64,000 nt of DNA from Verrucomicrobiaceae bacterium (GCA_024232965.1 JACKQF010000002.1:1-64000); one strand, 5' to 3'; shown: positions 24,863-35,831, numbered from the stretch's first letter. Program-made: numbers and translations. Notes: a model not told the origin generated them from the letters alone.

Positions 24863-25246
24863 ATGAAAGATCACCCGCTCCCTGCCCTGCGCAATCAACT
24901 CCTAAGCCTGCACAAGATTCTCATGCTCGCGGAGCGGGCTGCGTATGAGAAGGAGGGAAATGTGATCCAGTCCCCGAATCATTTCCTGCAATTACTGACG
25001 GGCGATGTGCGATTTGCCTGGCTGAGGGAACTGTCACAATTGATCGTGATGATCGACGAAGCCATGGAGGAAAAGCCCCCAATCACTGCTGAGCGTGCTG
25101 ATGCCCTAGTGGAAGAAGCGCGCATCCTCCTCACGGGATCGAACGAAAGCGGAAACTTCGCCGGACGCTATGGGGCGATGCTGGAACGCGAGCCTGCCGT
25201 CGCGACAGCACATGCAGAGATCAGCAAGGCATTCCCCTCTCAGTAG
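24863..25246 (+). CDS. Conserved-looking helical protein of unknown function upstream of a helicase
   Basis: This 127-residue protein is not recognised. It is mostly helical: ALRNQLLSLHKILMLAERAAYE, then NHFLQLLTGDVRFAWLRELSQLIVMIDEAME and a C-terminal helix. No cysteines or signal peptide are seen. The frame is open from 24779, but ATG 24863 starts the part that looks folded. It is followed by the DUF3516 helicase 25 bp downstream on the same strand, so the two are probably cotranscribed. Confidence 0.7.
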   Translation: MKDHPLPALRNQLLSLHKILMLAERAAYEKEGNVIQSPNHFLQLLTGDVRFAWLRELSQLIVMIDEAMEEKPPITAERADALVEEARILLTGSNESGNFAGRYGAMLEREPAVATAHAEISKAFPSQ

Positions 25247-25271
25247 CCTATTGGGGTAATTGTGTTGCTGC

Positions 25272-27803
25272 ATGTCTGATCATCCCCTGCTCCGCCGACT
25301 TCCTGTATCCAAGGACTGCTCTAGCGATGCCTTGCTAGACGCCTTTCTGGACTACATTGGCGAAAAGAATCTGGAGCTCTATCCGGCACAAGAGGAGGGC
25401 ATTCTGGAGCTCTTTGAGGGCAAGAATGTGATCCTGAATACACCCACAGGATCGGGCAAATCACTGGTCGCCACCGCGATGCACTTTCGCTCCCTCGCGA
25501 TGGGGAGGCGCTCGGTTTACACCTGCCCGATCAAGGCGCTGGTGAATGAAAAATTCCTCTCGCTCTGCAAGGAATTTGGCCCCGACAATGTGGGCATGGC
25601 CACGGGTGATGCGACGGTGAATCGCGATGCACCGATCCTCTGCTGTACAGCGGAGATCTTGGCGAATTACGCATTACGCGACGGAGCCGAGGCAGAGTTC
25701 CGCGATGTAATCATGGACGAGTTTCACTACTACTCGGATCGTGATCGTGGTGTGGCATGGCAGGTGCCGCTGCTGACCATGAGCAACGCACGCTTCCTTC
25801 TGATGTCCGCCACAATGGGTGGTTCTGATTTCTTCAAAGAGAAGCTGACCACACTGACGAAGACCCAGACCACCATCGTCGCCTCGTATGAGCGCCCGGT
25901 GCCATTGGAGTTCAGCTACGTGGAGACGAGTGTTGACGTGACTTTGCAAGATCTGGTGGCAGCGAATAAGGCACCGGTCTATCTGGTTCACTTTGGTCAA
26001 AACGACGCCAGTCAGGCCGCGCAGGATCTCATGAGCCTGAACTTCTGCACCAAGGAGGAGAAGGAGTCGATCAAAGTGCTGATGGCAGGAATGAAGTTCA
26101 CCAGCCCTTATGGCAAGGATGTGAAAAGGTATCTGAGCCACGGCATCGGCATTCATCATGCGGGGCTATTGCCCAAGTATCGCGTGCTCGTGGAGCGGTT
26201 AGCTCAGCGCGGTTTGCTCAAGGTCATCTGCGGGACGGATACGCTGGGCGTGGGTGTAAATGTGCCCATACGCACGGTACTCCTCACCCGGCTTAGCAAG
26301 TATGGCGGATCAAAGGTATCCCTGCTGGCTGCTCGCGATTTTCATCAGATCACCGGGCGAGCAGGCCGACGGGGGTTTGATGATGTAGGCTATGTCGTCG
26401 CCCAGGCACCAGAGCATCACATCGAGAACCTAAAGATGGAGGCCAAGGCCGCCGGCGACGTGAAAAAGATGCGCAAACTGGTCAAGAAGAAGCCGCCGGA
26501 AGGCTTTGTAGGCTGGAGCCAGGAGACCTTTGCGAAGCTACAAAAATCCACCCCAGAGCCACTGGTATCGCGCTTCCAAATCTCGCACGGCATGTTGCTC
26601 AATATGCTGAGCCGCAAAGGTGATGCGTGTCTGGCGATGCGGCAACTCATCGACGACTCGCACGAAACCGCCGCCGCAAAGAAAACCCACAAGAAGCGTG
26701 CGTGGCAGCTTTTCAGAGCCTTGGTGGATCGGCATATCATCGAGATCATTCCTCCCGCCCAGCGACCAGCGGATGGCACGAAACTGCGATTGAATGTGGA
26801 GCTACAGGATGACTTCTCGCTGAACCACGCCCTGTCTTTGTATCTGATCGACACCATTGGCGTGATTGATCCAACATCGCCAAACTATGCCTGTGATGTG
26901 ATGACACTTTGCGAGTCCATCATCGAGAACCCTGACATCATCCTGCGGCGTCAACTGGATGCCGTAAAGGACGAGGCAATGGCGACGATGAAGGCCGATG
27001 GGGTTCCGTATGAGGAACGGATGGAGCGCCTAGCTGAACTTGAGTATCCCAAGCCCTGCCGCGATTTCATTTACTCGACCTTCAACGCCTTCGAGGAGAA
27101 GCATCCCTGGGTGGGCAATGACAATATCAAGCCCAAGAGCATCGCGCGGGAGATGTTTGAGAACTATCGCAGCTTCAACGACTACGTGAACGACTACGAC
27201 CTGCATCGCACCGAAGGCGCGCTGCTGCGGCATCTATCGAGCACGTACAAGGTGCTGGCACAGACCGTCCCTGAAGTACACAAGACGGAATCCGTTCAGG
27301 AGATGGAGGCCTGGCTCGCGGGAGTGCTGCGCGGCACTGACTCCAGCCTGCTGGATGAATGGGAGCGGATGCGCGATCCCAATTACAAGCCCGGCGAGTC
27401 CGAAGAAGAGCCCGAGCAGGCTCCAGACATCACGCGCCACAAGCGCGAGTTTACCGCATTGGTACGCACCCAGATTTTCCGCTTCCTCAGCCCGCTGGCG
27501 CAGGAGAACTACAGCGCAGCGATCGCCAGCCTGCCAGGCACGACCTGGACGGCGGCTACTTTGGCGGAAACTCTCGATCCGTTCTTCGCCACGCACGACC
27601 GCATACGGCTTGACCCTGAGGCCCGCAACGGGCGGCACACCTATGTGGACGCCGGCCCAACCACTTGGCAAGTGAGTCAGGTGCTCGTTGATCCCGAAGA
27701 CCTGAACGACTGGCAGCTACAGTTTACCGTCGATCTAGCCCTGGCCCGCGAAGAGGGGAGGCCCACCTTGGTGCTATGCTCCATCGCGCCAGTGGTGGAG
27801 TGA
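25272..27803 (+). CDS. Ski2-like DEAD/DEAH-box helicase with DUF3516 domain
   Basis: This 843-residue protein has a superfamily 2 helicase core. Walker A is PTGSGKS at residues 58-64, the DExH motif reads MDEFHYY, motif III is LLMSATMGG, and motif VI is QITGRAGRRG near residue 365. The C-terminal 400 residues form a large domain annotated as DUF3516 in related proteins, common in Actinobacteria and scattered elsewhere. The similarity to Ski2/Mtr4 helicases suggests RNA unwinding in processing or decay. A TTG at 25260 lies in frame, but ATG 25272 is the better start. A small helical gene precedes it by 25 bp. Confidence 0.85.
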   Translation: MSDHPLLRRLPVSKDCSSDALLDAFLDYIGEKNLELYPAQEEGILELFEGKNVILNTPTGSGKSLVATAMHFRSLAMGRRSVYTCPIKALVNEKFLSLCKEFGPDNVGMATGDATVNRDAPILCCTAEILANYALRDGAEAEFRDVIMDEFHYYSDRDRGVAWQVPLLTMSNARFLLMSATMGGSDFFKEKLTTLTKTQTTIVASYERPVPLEFSYVETSVDVTLQDLVAANKAPVYLVHFGQNDASQAAQDLMSLNFCTKEEKESIKVLMAGMKFTSPYGKDVKRYLSHGIGIHHAGLLPKYRVLVERLAQRGLLKVICGTDTLGVGVNVPIRTVLLTRLSKYGGSKVSLLAARDFHQITGRAGRRGFDDVGYVVAQAPEHHIENLKMEAKAAGDVKKMRKLVKKKPPEGFVGWSQETFAKLQKSTPEPLVSRFQISHGMLLNMLSRKGDACLAMRQLIDDSHETAAAKKTHKKRAWQLFRALVDRHIIEIIPPAQRPADGTKLRLNVELQDDFSLNHALSLYLIDTIGVIDPTSPNYACDVMTLCESIIENPDIILRRQLDAVKDEAMATMKADGVPYEERMERLAELEYPKPCRDFIYSTFNAFEEKHPWVGNDNIKPKSIAREMFENYRSFNDYVNDYDLHRTEGALLRHLSSTYKVLAQTVPEVHKTESVQEMEAWLAGVLRGTDSSLLDEWERMRDPNYKPGESEEEPEQAPDITRHKREFTALVRTQIFRFLSPLAQENYSAAIASLPGTTWTAATLAETLDPFFATHDRIRLDPEARNGRHTYVDAGPTTWQVSQVLVDPEDLNDWQLQFTVDLALAREEGRPTLVLCSIAPVVE

Positions 27804-27839
27804 GTTCTACGGCGATGCTCTCTTAGCTAGCTACTTCGC

Positions 27840-29762
27840 TCAGCGTTGTGAGTGGGTGCCTGCGTTGCTTAGTAACGGTGTTTCTGCAAGCATCCGGACC
27901 TGCCAGGGTTCTACGAGCGCTTTTTCTTCTTTGAAGATCCGACTGCTATCGATCTGGGCCACTAGACTGCTGCAACTCTCCAGCTTTCCAGCGGAGGCCA
28001 TGATACTGGCGATGACGGCGGCCTCTCCTTGATGCCATTGATACTTGGGCAGAGGCACCAGCAACTGAGACGCCTGAACGTAGGCACCCTGTTGATGAAG
28101 TGCGAAGGATTCGAGAAAGCGCAGATACACATCGCCTTGTGCTTTGGAGCGACGTGACTGGATCAATTCCTTCATTGCATCCACCTGACGCTCCGCGAGA
28201 AGGCTGAGGTAGATGAGCTTATCTTGGATCGATTCATCACGAAGGACCGCCCCACCTTCCAGCGAACGCAACAAAGTGGCTGCCGACAGACCTTTGCCTC
28301 TGGTAGTGCGAATGATCGACTCCATGGCCGTGCGGCGATCAGCGGCAAACTCTAGAGCAGACGCGAAGGCGTTGGAGGCGAGGTCTGGCAAGTAGTTATC
28401 GAGCGCTGCGCAGCCCGTCGTATAGCAGTCGACGGCGCGGCGCTCCTCTCTGGCACAGGAGAGGGCGTCCAACAGCAAGTGTTCCGCCATGATGCCCTGC
28501 CCGGCACCCCCTTGAAGCACTGCGAGGGCACGCAGCATTGCGCGTGAGTGCGTCACAGGCGGCGCATCGTCCGCGGCAGCCATTGCACCTGTTTCACGCC
28601 AACGACCCAATTCTAAAAGTGATGCAAGGCGACGGCGGAATAGCTGAGGCTCGGTCAGAGCTTCAGGCTGGGCAATCATTTCAATGACGAACTCGTGCTC
28701 GCCTTGGTCTTGGAGGTAGGCAGCTACTCGGTCTTTATCCTCCGCCGGTAAACCGCCACTGCGCGTGATCTCTGCAAGATAGGCACGATGCAGCATTTGA
28801 TCATCCTCCAGACTCAGAGCAGCGGGGAATTCCAGGCGGACCGCAGCCATGCGATATTCAACAGGGTCGCCCGGTAGACTGCGCAGAATTTTCGCCAGTT
28901 GGGTGCGACCGGTTTTGCTGGTCAAAGTCAATCCGACGAGACGCGGCGCACGATCTAGCACTGCTGACCCCCTCCCCATATCGATCCAGTGAGATAGGCA
29001 CGTAACCAATTGAGTCTCGATACGCTCCACCACACCGGCCGTGAGGGTGCCACCAGGGATCGCCGCAGCTAGATCCAAACTCGTGTCTACGTCATCGGGC
29101 ACTACAGCGGTGAGCTTGTCCAAAGCATCCGCCGCTGCATAAAAATCACCTGACTCACGGCAGATAGCCAACCGGGCGCGCAGCACTGTAGGCGTCTCCT
29201 GGGAGTCATTTGGCAGGTTCGCCAAGACGGCTCTGGCCCCACTGAAATCGTGCAATCGAGCGAGTAAAGATGCGTGTGCCGCACGGTCCTCGGCGGTGGC
29301 GAGATCGAGCTTTTCAAGCCGATGGAAGCAGCGCCGTGCGTCTGCCGGTGCGGTCTCAGCGCCCAAAGTAGCCAAGGCACGAAGCAGTTCTGGATTGTTC
29401 GGCGACCTGTCGCAAGCCTGCTGCAGCGCCGCGAGCGCATCGGTCGTCCGTCCACGCTCGAGATAGTGTTGCGCCTGCTCCACCGGGCTAGCGGTCCAGT
29501 CCATGAGGCGGCTCCGAATCTGTGAATGATAAAGCCCCAACACTAGCAGAACCGGTGTCGTCAGGGACATCGCCACCACAAAGGAACGCAGCCACCAGAT
29601 CCGCTCAAAAGGATCTGCATCTCTAAAGCGCAGCGTCTTTCGAACGGCCATGGTACCCAGAGGTTCAGCCTGCCACCAACGATCACCACCCGCCCGATTG
29701 CTCAGAATCGGCTGCGTCCGGCGAGATCGCCTGCGGCGAATGTCTTTGGGATGATCAGCCAT
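27840..29762 (-). CDS. TPR-repeat membrane protein
   Basis: This 640-residue protein has a basic cytoplasmic N-terminus (about 55 residues), one transmembrane segment (IWWLRSFVVAMSLTTPVLLVLGLY) and a long periplasmic part made of tetratricopeptide-like helical hairpins (AQHYLERGRTTDALAALQQA and others). TPR domains bind partner proteins. The start overlaps the 3' end of the PEP-CTERM gene by 8 bp, so the two are cotranscribed. TPR proteins with one membrane segment often accompany PEP-CTERM/exosortase systems and may help with sorting or matrix assembly. No catalytic motif is seen. Confidence 0.75.
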   Translation of the reverse strand: MADHPKDIRRRRSRRTQPILSNRAGGDRWWQAEPLGTMAVRKTLRFRDADPFERIWWLRSFVVAMSLTTPVLLVLGLYHSQIRSRLMDWTASPVEQAQHYLERGRTTDALAALQQACDRSPNNPELLRALATLGAETAPADARRCFHRLEKLDLATAEDRAAHASLLARLHDFSGARAVLANLPNDSQETPTVLRARLAICRESGDFYAAADALDKLTAVVPDDVDTSLDLAAAIPGGTLTAGVVERIETQLVTCLSHWIDMGRGSAVLDRAPRLVGLTLTSKTGRTQLAKILRSLPGDPVEYRMAAVRLEFPAALSLEDDQMLHRAYLAEITRSGGLPAEDKDRVAAYLQDQGEHEFVIEMIAQPEALTEPQLFRRRLASLLELGRWRETGAMAAADDAPPVTHSRAMLRALAVLQGGAGQGIMAEHLLLDALSCAREERRAVDCYTTGCAALDNYLPDLASNAFASALEFAADRRTAMESIIRTTRGKGLSAATLLRSLEGGAVLRDESIQDKLIYLSLLAERQVDAMKELIQSRRSKAQGDVYLRFLESFALHQQGAYVQASQLLVPLPKYQWHQGEAAVIASIMASAGKLESCSSLVAQIDSSRIFKEEKALVEPWQVRMLAETPLLSNAGTHSQR

Positions 29763-30624
29763 GGCTCGGGAAGGACAATGGGGAGCGGCGACGCCGGATG
29801 AGACTGAAAAGCAGTCCGGTAACGATCAGCAAAGCGCGGTGCGGTTCAGGAATGGCCAGGAGACGGGTGTCCGTAAGCCAGGCGGCATTCGCGGCGCTAT
29901 TCGCGACGCCCATCGAACCAGAGGTGGAGGTTACCAACGAAACGGTGTCTCCTCCGACATTGCTGACGGCGGTGCCGCTGCTCAGTCGGGTGTTCAAGAT
30001 ATTCTCACTTCCAAATACTGAGGCCACAGTGGAGGCGATCTCGCCAGGCGAGTTGTCGTAACCTAATGCGTGAATGAAGCCGCTGGTGTCCGTATTCGAA
30101 GTCGGTAGTGTGCTGGAAATCCACACGACATCACCGTTGGTATCAAGGCTGAGGTTGCCATCAATCAGTGTGCTGGGGTGGTCTTTAGCTCCCTGCCCCG
30201 CGACCAGTTCGATTTTCCAAGAGTCAGTCGTATTAGCGTACGGATCATAACCCAGCTCCTGCGTGCCTAGCCCCGTCCCTTTGACCACGATGATCGTGCC
30301 AGGCAGAAATTGCGTGAGCGAGGACCCGGACAAGGCCAGATCAAGCGTCGCCTCATCGAAGCTGAAGACAGACCTCAGCCGCGACGTACCGCTGTTGGAA
30401 TCGCCAAACGTCATCGCGGCTAACTCAGCAGCGGAGGTGGCCTCAACGATAACGAACTCGATGTATTCGTCTCGGGCCATTTTGGTGGCTGCGTCCATCT
30501 GCCCGTTGGCATTCTGGAACTCGTTGATCATCACGTTCATCCCCCGCAGCCCTTGAGAGAGCAGCGACAAGGCTAAAATAGTGATAAATGGCCGGAAGGG
30601 CATTCCTAATGATACGTCATCCAT
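29755..30624 (-). CDS. PEP-CTERM sorted secreted protein
   Basis: This 289-residue protein has an N-terminal signal sequence (PFITILALSLLSQGL) and ends in a PEP-CTERM signal: IPEP, a hydrophobic span (ALLIVTGLLFSLI) and a basic tail RRRR. Exosortase would cut at PEP and move the protein to the surface. The middle begins with a lamin-tail-like segment (MINEFQ, DEYIEFVIVEA). Two starts are possible, ATG 30624 and ATG 30603; both give a signal peptide. Its stop overlaps the TPR gene. No exosortase gene is in the window. Confidence 0.75.
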   Translation of the reverse strand: MDDVSLGMPFRPFITILALSLLSQGLRGMNVMINEFQNANGQMDAATKMARDEYIEFVIVEATSAAELAAMTFGDSNSGTSRLRSVFSFDEATLDLALSGSSLTQFLPGTIIVVKGTGLGTQELGYDPYANTTDSWKIELVAGQGAKDHPSTLIDGNLSLDTNGDVVWISSTLPTSNTDTSGFIHALGYDNSPGEIASTVASVFGSENILNTRLSSGTAVSNVGGDTVSLVTSTSGSMGVANSAANAAWLTDTRLLAIPEPHRALLIVTGLLFSLIRRRRSPLSFPSHG

Positions 30625-30672
30625 AATATAAACACAAGTAAAATTATGGTGATTATGGTAAAACTAATCTCA
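30605..30672. promoter_or_regulatory. AT-rich divergent promoter region
   Basis: About 60 bp of strongly AT-rich sequence lies between the divergent PEP-CTERM and msrBA genes, in contrast to the GC-rich surroundings. It contains a repeated TTATGGT. No box pair is clear enough to name. Confidence 0.35.
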
Positions 30673-30782
30673 TGAGCCAAAACGAGTTGTTTCGCGGGCA
30701 GCCATTCGCCCGTATCCAATTCGTGGTACAGGCGTATCTCCGTTCGCCCAGTTGCCCCCCAAACTACTCCCCTCTTCATCAA

Positions 30783-31757
30783 ATGTTACGCTGGATCGAT
30801 GTATTAAAATTTGCCGTCAACGGCAATCCTGAACCTGATCGCAAAGTCGCAAAAACGGAAGAAGAGTGGCAGGCCCTCCTCACGGAGGAGCAATTCCGGG
30901 TCACCCGGCTTCGGGGCACCGAGCGACCATTCAGTTCTGAAATGTGCGAGCTCTTTGAGCCGGGAAAATACAAGTGTATCTGTTGCGGCACGCAACTCTT
31001 CGACTCTGGGGAAAAATTTGATAGCGGCACTGGCTGGCCCTCCTTCACCCAACCGATCAAAGAAAACGCCGTCGCGTATCACAAGGACGAGAGCAACGGC
31101 CGCAGCCGTATTGAGACCGTCTGCAACACCTGTCGGGCTCACCTCGGCCACGTTTTCCCAGACGGCCCAGAGCCGAGCAAACTACGCTTCTGCATCAATG
31201 CGGTCGCTTTGGAGAAGGTTGAGTCCACCGAAGCAAAAATCACCTTTGGGGGGGGTTGCTTTTGGTGCACCGAGGCGATCTTCCAACGCATCAAGGGTGT
31301 AATCAGTGTGCAGAGCGGCTACAGCGGAGGCGATGTTGTCAACCCCACCTACCGTGAAGTGTGTAGCGGTCGCACCGGTCATGCCGAAGTCATTGAGGTC
31401 ACCTACGATCCAGATGCCGTCACCTACGAAGACATCATCCGCGTGCATCTCGGCACCCACGATCCCACGACGCTTAACCGCCAAGGCGGAGATCAGGGCA
31501 CTCAATACCGGAGCGTCATCTTTTATCGCAACGATGAAGAGAAGCAGACCGCTCTGGATCTCACGAAAGAATACGAGGCCGCATTGGGCCAACCCATCGT
31601 CACCCAGATCACTCCTTTCGTCGCATTCTTCCCTGCGGAGGCAGAGCACCAAAACTACTTCAACGACAATGCAGATCAGAACTCCTACTGCGGCGTGGTG
31701 ATCGAGCCCAAGTTGGCTAAGTTTCGCGCAGCGTTTCCGCAGTTCCTCAGCGAATAG
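30783..31757 (+). CDS. msrBA: Fused peptide methionine sulfoxide reductase MsrB-MsrA
   Basis: This 324-residue protein repairs oxidised methionine in both stereoisomers. The MsrB half comes first: zinc is bound by CICC (Cys65, Cys68) and CNTC (Cys114, Cys117), and the catalytic Cys137 is in LRFCIN, with GTGWPSF before it. The MsrA half starts near residue 150 with the catalytic Cys159 in GGGCFWCTE and continues with HDPTTLNRQGGDQGTQYRS. The MsrB-MsrA order is the reverse of that in Neisseria. No signal peptide is present with ATG 30783, so it acts in the cytoplasm; the frame is open to 30672 without support. MOSC and selO genes follow in an operon. Confidence 0.9.
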   Translation: MLRWIDVLKFAVNGNPEPDRKVAKTEEEWQALLTEEQFRVTRLRGTERPFSSEMCELFEPGKYKCICCGTQLFDSGEKFDSGTGWPSFTQPIKENAVAYHKDESNGRSRIETVCNTCRAHLGHVFPDGPEPSKLRFCINAVALEKVESTEAKITFGGGCFWCTEAIFQRIKGVISVQSGYSGGDVVNPTYREVCSGRTGHAEVIEVTYDPDAVTYEDIIRVHLGTHDPTTLNRQGGDQGTQYRSVIFYRNDEEKQTALDLTKEYEAALGQPIVTQITPFVAFFPAEAEHQNYFNDNADQNSYCGVVIEPKLAKFRAAFPQFLSE

Positions 31758-31765
31758 AGCCACCG

Positions 31766-32254
31766 ATGCACCTCGCCCAGATCTGGACGGCAACGAGCGC
31801 CAAATCGCCTGTGAACCATCACTCAAGTGCGGATCTAGAGAAACATCGCGGAATAGTCGGAGACCGCTACCACAGTCGCACGGGCAGCTTTTCAACATTC
31901 GAGCACAGTGGGCGCCCAATCACGCTCATTTCCTTCGAGGCACTCATCGCCGTTCACAAAGAACACGGACTCGACCTACTCGCGCACGGCCTGCATAGGC
32001 GCAATCTTGTCATCAGCGACTGCGCCAGCTTGGATCTCACCGAACTCATGAACCAGCGTTTCCAAATCGGCACCGCCATCCTCATGGGCATGCAGCCTGC
32101 GCATCCTTGTCGATTCCTGGAAAAGACGGCGCCACCCGGCACCTACGATGCGCTTCGACACTGCGGCGGTATTCGTGCAGATGTGCTCAAAGATGGAACC
32201 ATCAACTGTGGCGACGCTATTCAACTCCTTGGCACACCACGGCGATTGCCATGA
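31766..32254 (+). CDS. MOSC domain protein
   Basis: This 162-residue protein is a MOSC domain on its own: GIVGDRYH, then ITLISFEALIAV, RRNLVIS, HPCRFLE with a cysteine in the usual place, and GGIRADVLKDG. MOSC proteins bind the molybdenum cofactor or pass sulfur; stand-alone ones such as YiiM reduce N-hydroxylated compounds. It lies 8 bp after msrBA, and its stop overlaps the selO start by ATGA (32251-32254), so the three genes form one operon. Its role with methionine sulfoxide reductase and SelO is probably in redox defence, which is an inference. Confidence 0.85.
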   Translation: MHLAQIWTATSAKSPVNHHSSADLEKHRGIVGDRYHSRTGSFSTFEHSGRPITLISFEALIAVHKEHGLDLLAHGLHRRNLVISDCASLDLTELMNQRFQIGTAILMGMQPAHPCRFLEKTAPPGTYDALRHCGGIRADVLKDGTINCGDAIQLLGTPRRLP

Positions 32255-33735
32255 CTTTCCCCATGCAAATCCCCTTCAACAACACCTACGCTCAACTGCC
32301 TGGCCACTTTTACGCTCGTGTCCTCCCTGAGCAAGCGCCCTCGCCCCGGCTGATTCGCATCAATGAAGAACTGGCCCAACAACTTCACATCGATCCAGAG
32401 TGGCTTCGTGGACCAGAGGGTTTGGCAATGCTCAGCGGCAATAGCGTCAGCCAAGGTTCCGAGCCCCTTGCACAAGCATACGCTGGACACCAGTTCGGCA
32501 ATTTCGTGCCGCAGTTGGGAGATGGGCGAGCGATCTTACTTGGCGAGATCACCGATACCCAGGGGCGACATCGCGATCTTCAACTGAAAGGCTCAGGCCG
32601 GACTCCCTTTTCCCGCAATGGCGATGGCAAGGCCGCGCTGGGACCGGCGCTGCGGGAATACCTCGTCAGCGAGGCCATGTATGCACTGGGCATACCGACC
32701 ACTCGTGCGCTAGCAGTGGTCGCAACTGGAGAGGAAGTTGCCCGCCAAGAGGGGATGCTGGACGGCGCCGTCTTTGCTCGAGTGGCCAGCAGCCACCTCC
32801 GTGTCGGCACCTTCCAATACTTCGCCGCCCGCCAAGATGTTGTGGCACTGGAAGCACTAACTCGATTTGCGCTGCAACGTCATTTTCCGGAGGCGCTGGC
32901 GGCCGAGAATCCCGCCCTCGCTTTGCTGGAACAGGTCATCGAAGTGCAGGGATCACTGATTCCCCGCTGGATGGGCCTCGGCTTCATTCATGGTGTCATG
33001 AATACCGACAACTGCAGCATCTCCGGCGAAACCATTGACTACGGCCCCTGCGCTTTCATGGACAGCTTTCATCCGAAGTGCGTTTACAGCGCCATCGACC
33101 GCGGCGGTCGCTACTCCTGGGGAAACCAACCGGGCATTCTGGTTTGGAACCTTACCCGCCTGGCGGAAACGCTGCTGCCTTTGATCTCAAAGGACGATGA
33201 TGAGGCAGAAACCCTCGCAACGAATGCTTTGGACCGGCTTGGTCGAAAACTTGGTGACAACTACCATCAGGTCTTCAGCGAGAAACTGGGGTTACCCACG
33301 GAGGGACGGATTTCCCGCGAAAACGATGCGTTTATCCGGCAAACGCTGACTTTACTCGCATCGCAAGAAGTAGATTTCACGCACTTCTTCCGCCGCCTTA
33401 CCCAAACAGTCAGTAGTGAGGAGGTCCAAGGCTCAAACCTTGCCGCACTCTTCAAAAACCCCTCCGCTTTTGCTGAATGGAACCAAGCCTACCAGCAACT
33501 CACCGCTCCATCCGGCGCTCGAATCGACGCCATGCGTCACTCCAATCCTGTTCTGATTCCACGCAACCACCGAATCGAAGAAGCCATCCAAGCCGCCTAT
33601 CAAGGAGACTTCGTGCCATTCCACCGACTGGCGGACGCATGGCAACGCCCGTTTGAGGACAATCCAGACTACGCAGACTTACAGGCAGCGCCAGAACCCC
33701 ACGAAATCGTACGGCAAACGTTCTGCGGCACTTAG
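32251..33735 (+). CDS. selO: SelO/YdiU family protein adenylyltransferase
   Basis: This 494-residue pseudokinase-fold enzyme transfers AMP to proteins, as shown for SelO of other bacteria, and is linked to redox homeostasis. The signature parts are present: LKGSGRTPFSRNGDGKAAL, then HGVMNTDNCSISG with the metal-binding Asn and Asp, and DYGPCAFMD. A cysteine is third from the C-terminus (TFCGT), where the family keeps a conserved cysteine, a selenocysteine in eukaryotes, that can form a disulfide. ATG 32251 overlaps the MOSC stop and is preferred to the open upstream frame. It is convergent with atpC. Confidence 0.9.
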   Translation: MTFPMQIPFNNTYAQLPGHFYARVLPEQAPSPRLIRINEELAQQLHIDPEWLRGPEGLAMLSGNSVSQGSEPLAQAYAGHQFGNFVPQLGDGRAILLGEITDTQGRHRDLQLKGSGRTPFSRNGDGKAALGPALREYLVSEAMYALGIPTTRALAVVATGEEVARQEGMLDGAVFARVASSHLRVGTFQYFAARQDVVALEALTRFALQRHFPEALAAENPALALLEQVIEVQGSLIPRWMGLGFIHGVMNTDNCSISGETIDYGPCAFMDSFHPKCVYSAIDRGGRYSWGNQPGILVWNLTRLAETLLPLISKDDDEAETLATNALDRLGRKLGDNYHQVFSEKLGLPTEGRISRENDAFIRQTLTLLASQEVDFTHFFRRLTQTVSSEEVQGSNLAALFKNPSAFAEWNQAYQQLTAPSGARIDAMRHSNPVLIPRNHRIEEAIQAAYQGDFVPFHRLADAWQRPFEDNPDYADLQAAPEPHEIVRQTFCGT

Positions 33736-33747
33736 CCGAAGCCCAAA

Positions 33748-33764
33748 CAGCGAGCGACTCGCTG
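33748..33764. terminator. Hairpin between the convergent selO and atpC genes
   Basis: CAGCGAG and CTCGCTG form a perfect 7-bp stem with a 3-nt loop between the stops of two convergent genes. It lacks a strong T-run on either side and could serve both directions weakly. Confidence 0.4.
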
Positions 33765-33773
33765 CCGAAACGA

Positions 33774-34220
33774 TTAAACCGTTCGGCGTTTGCGCTTCAG
33801 GTGAAGCTGCGCCGTGGAGCGCTGGATCATTGCCATGACTGCGGCAACCTCTTCCTGCTGCTCGCCCGGCTTCAATTCGGCCAAGGACTTCTTGGCGCGC
33901 TCAAGAGCCTCTTCGACGGCTTTCTCGTCGATTGCATCAGCGTCCACAGCCATGTCAGTTAGGACTCGGACACCCTCTTGGGTGATCTCCACCAAACCTT
34001 CACCAACGGCGAGGTCGGTGGACTTGCCGCCAATGGAGAAACGCAGTTCCCCAGGCTGAAGCGTGGTTACCAATGGGGCGTGCATGGGAAGGACCCCAAG
34101 CTCACCGTCGGAACCCGGCAACAAAACGCTATCGACCATGCCGGAACCCAGCTTGCCATCCGCATCTTTGGTTGGAAAGACGCGAGCTTCAGAGGTGACG
34201 ATTTCGAGTTTGAGCGGCAT
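33774..34220 (-). CDS. atpC: F1 ATP synthase epsilon subunit
   Basis: This 148-residue protein is the central-stalk epsilon subunit. The N-terminal beta sandwich starts with LKLEIVTSEARVF and includes LPGSDGELGVLPMHAPLVT, the most conserved stretch. The C-terminal part has the two helices that regulate the enzyme (AIDEKAVEEALERAKKSLAE). It is the last gene of the atp operon. Confidence 0.93.
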   Translation of the reverse strand: MPLKLEIVTSEARVFPTKDADGKLGSGMVDSVLLPGSDGELGVLPMHAPLVTTLQPGELRFSIGGKSTDLAVGEGLVEITQEGVRVLTDMAVDADAIDEKAVEEALERAKKSLAELKPGEQQEEVAAVMAMIQRSTAQLHLKRKRRTV

Positions 34221-34328
34221 GGGAGGGAAAGAAGGATAGCGATGGTCGAATGACGAATGGGATTGGGAGGCAAGATTTGGAAGCGGTCACCCCGGCATCA
34301 TTGGCCACTTTTCGGCGGCAACGAAGTC

Positions 34329-35789
<1,461 letters not shown>

Positions 35790-35831
35790 AAGGGGATTGG
35801 AGATCTGAGATGTGAAATGTGAGGTGTGAAA

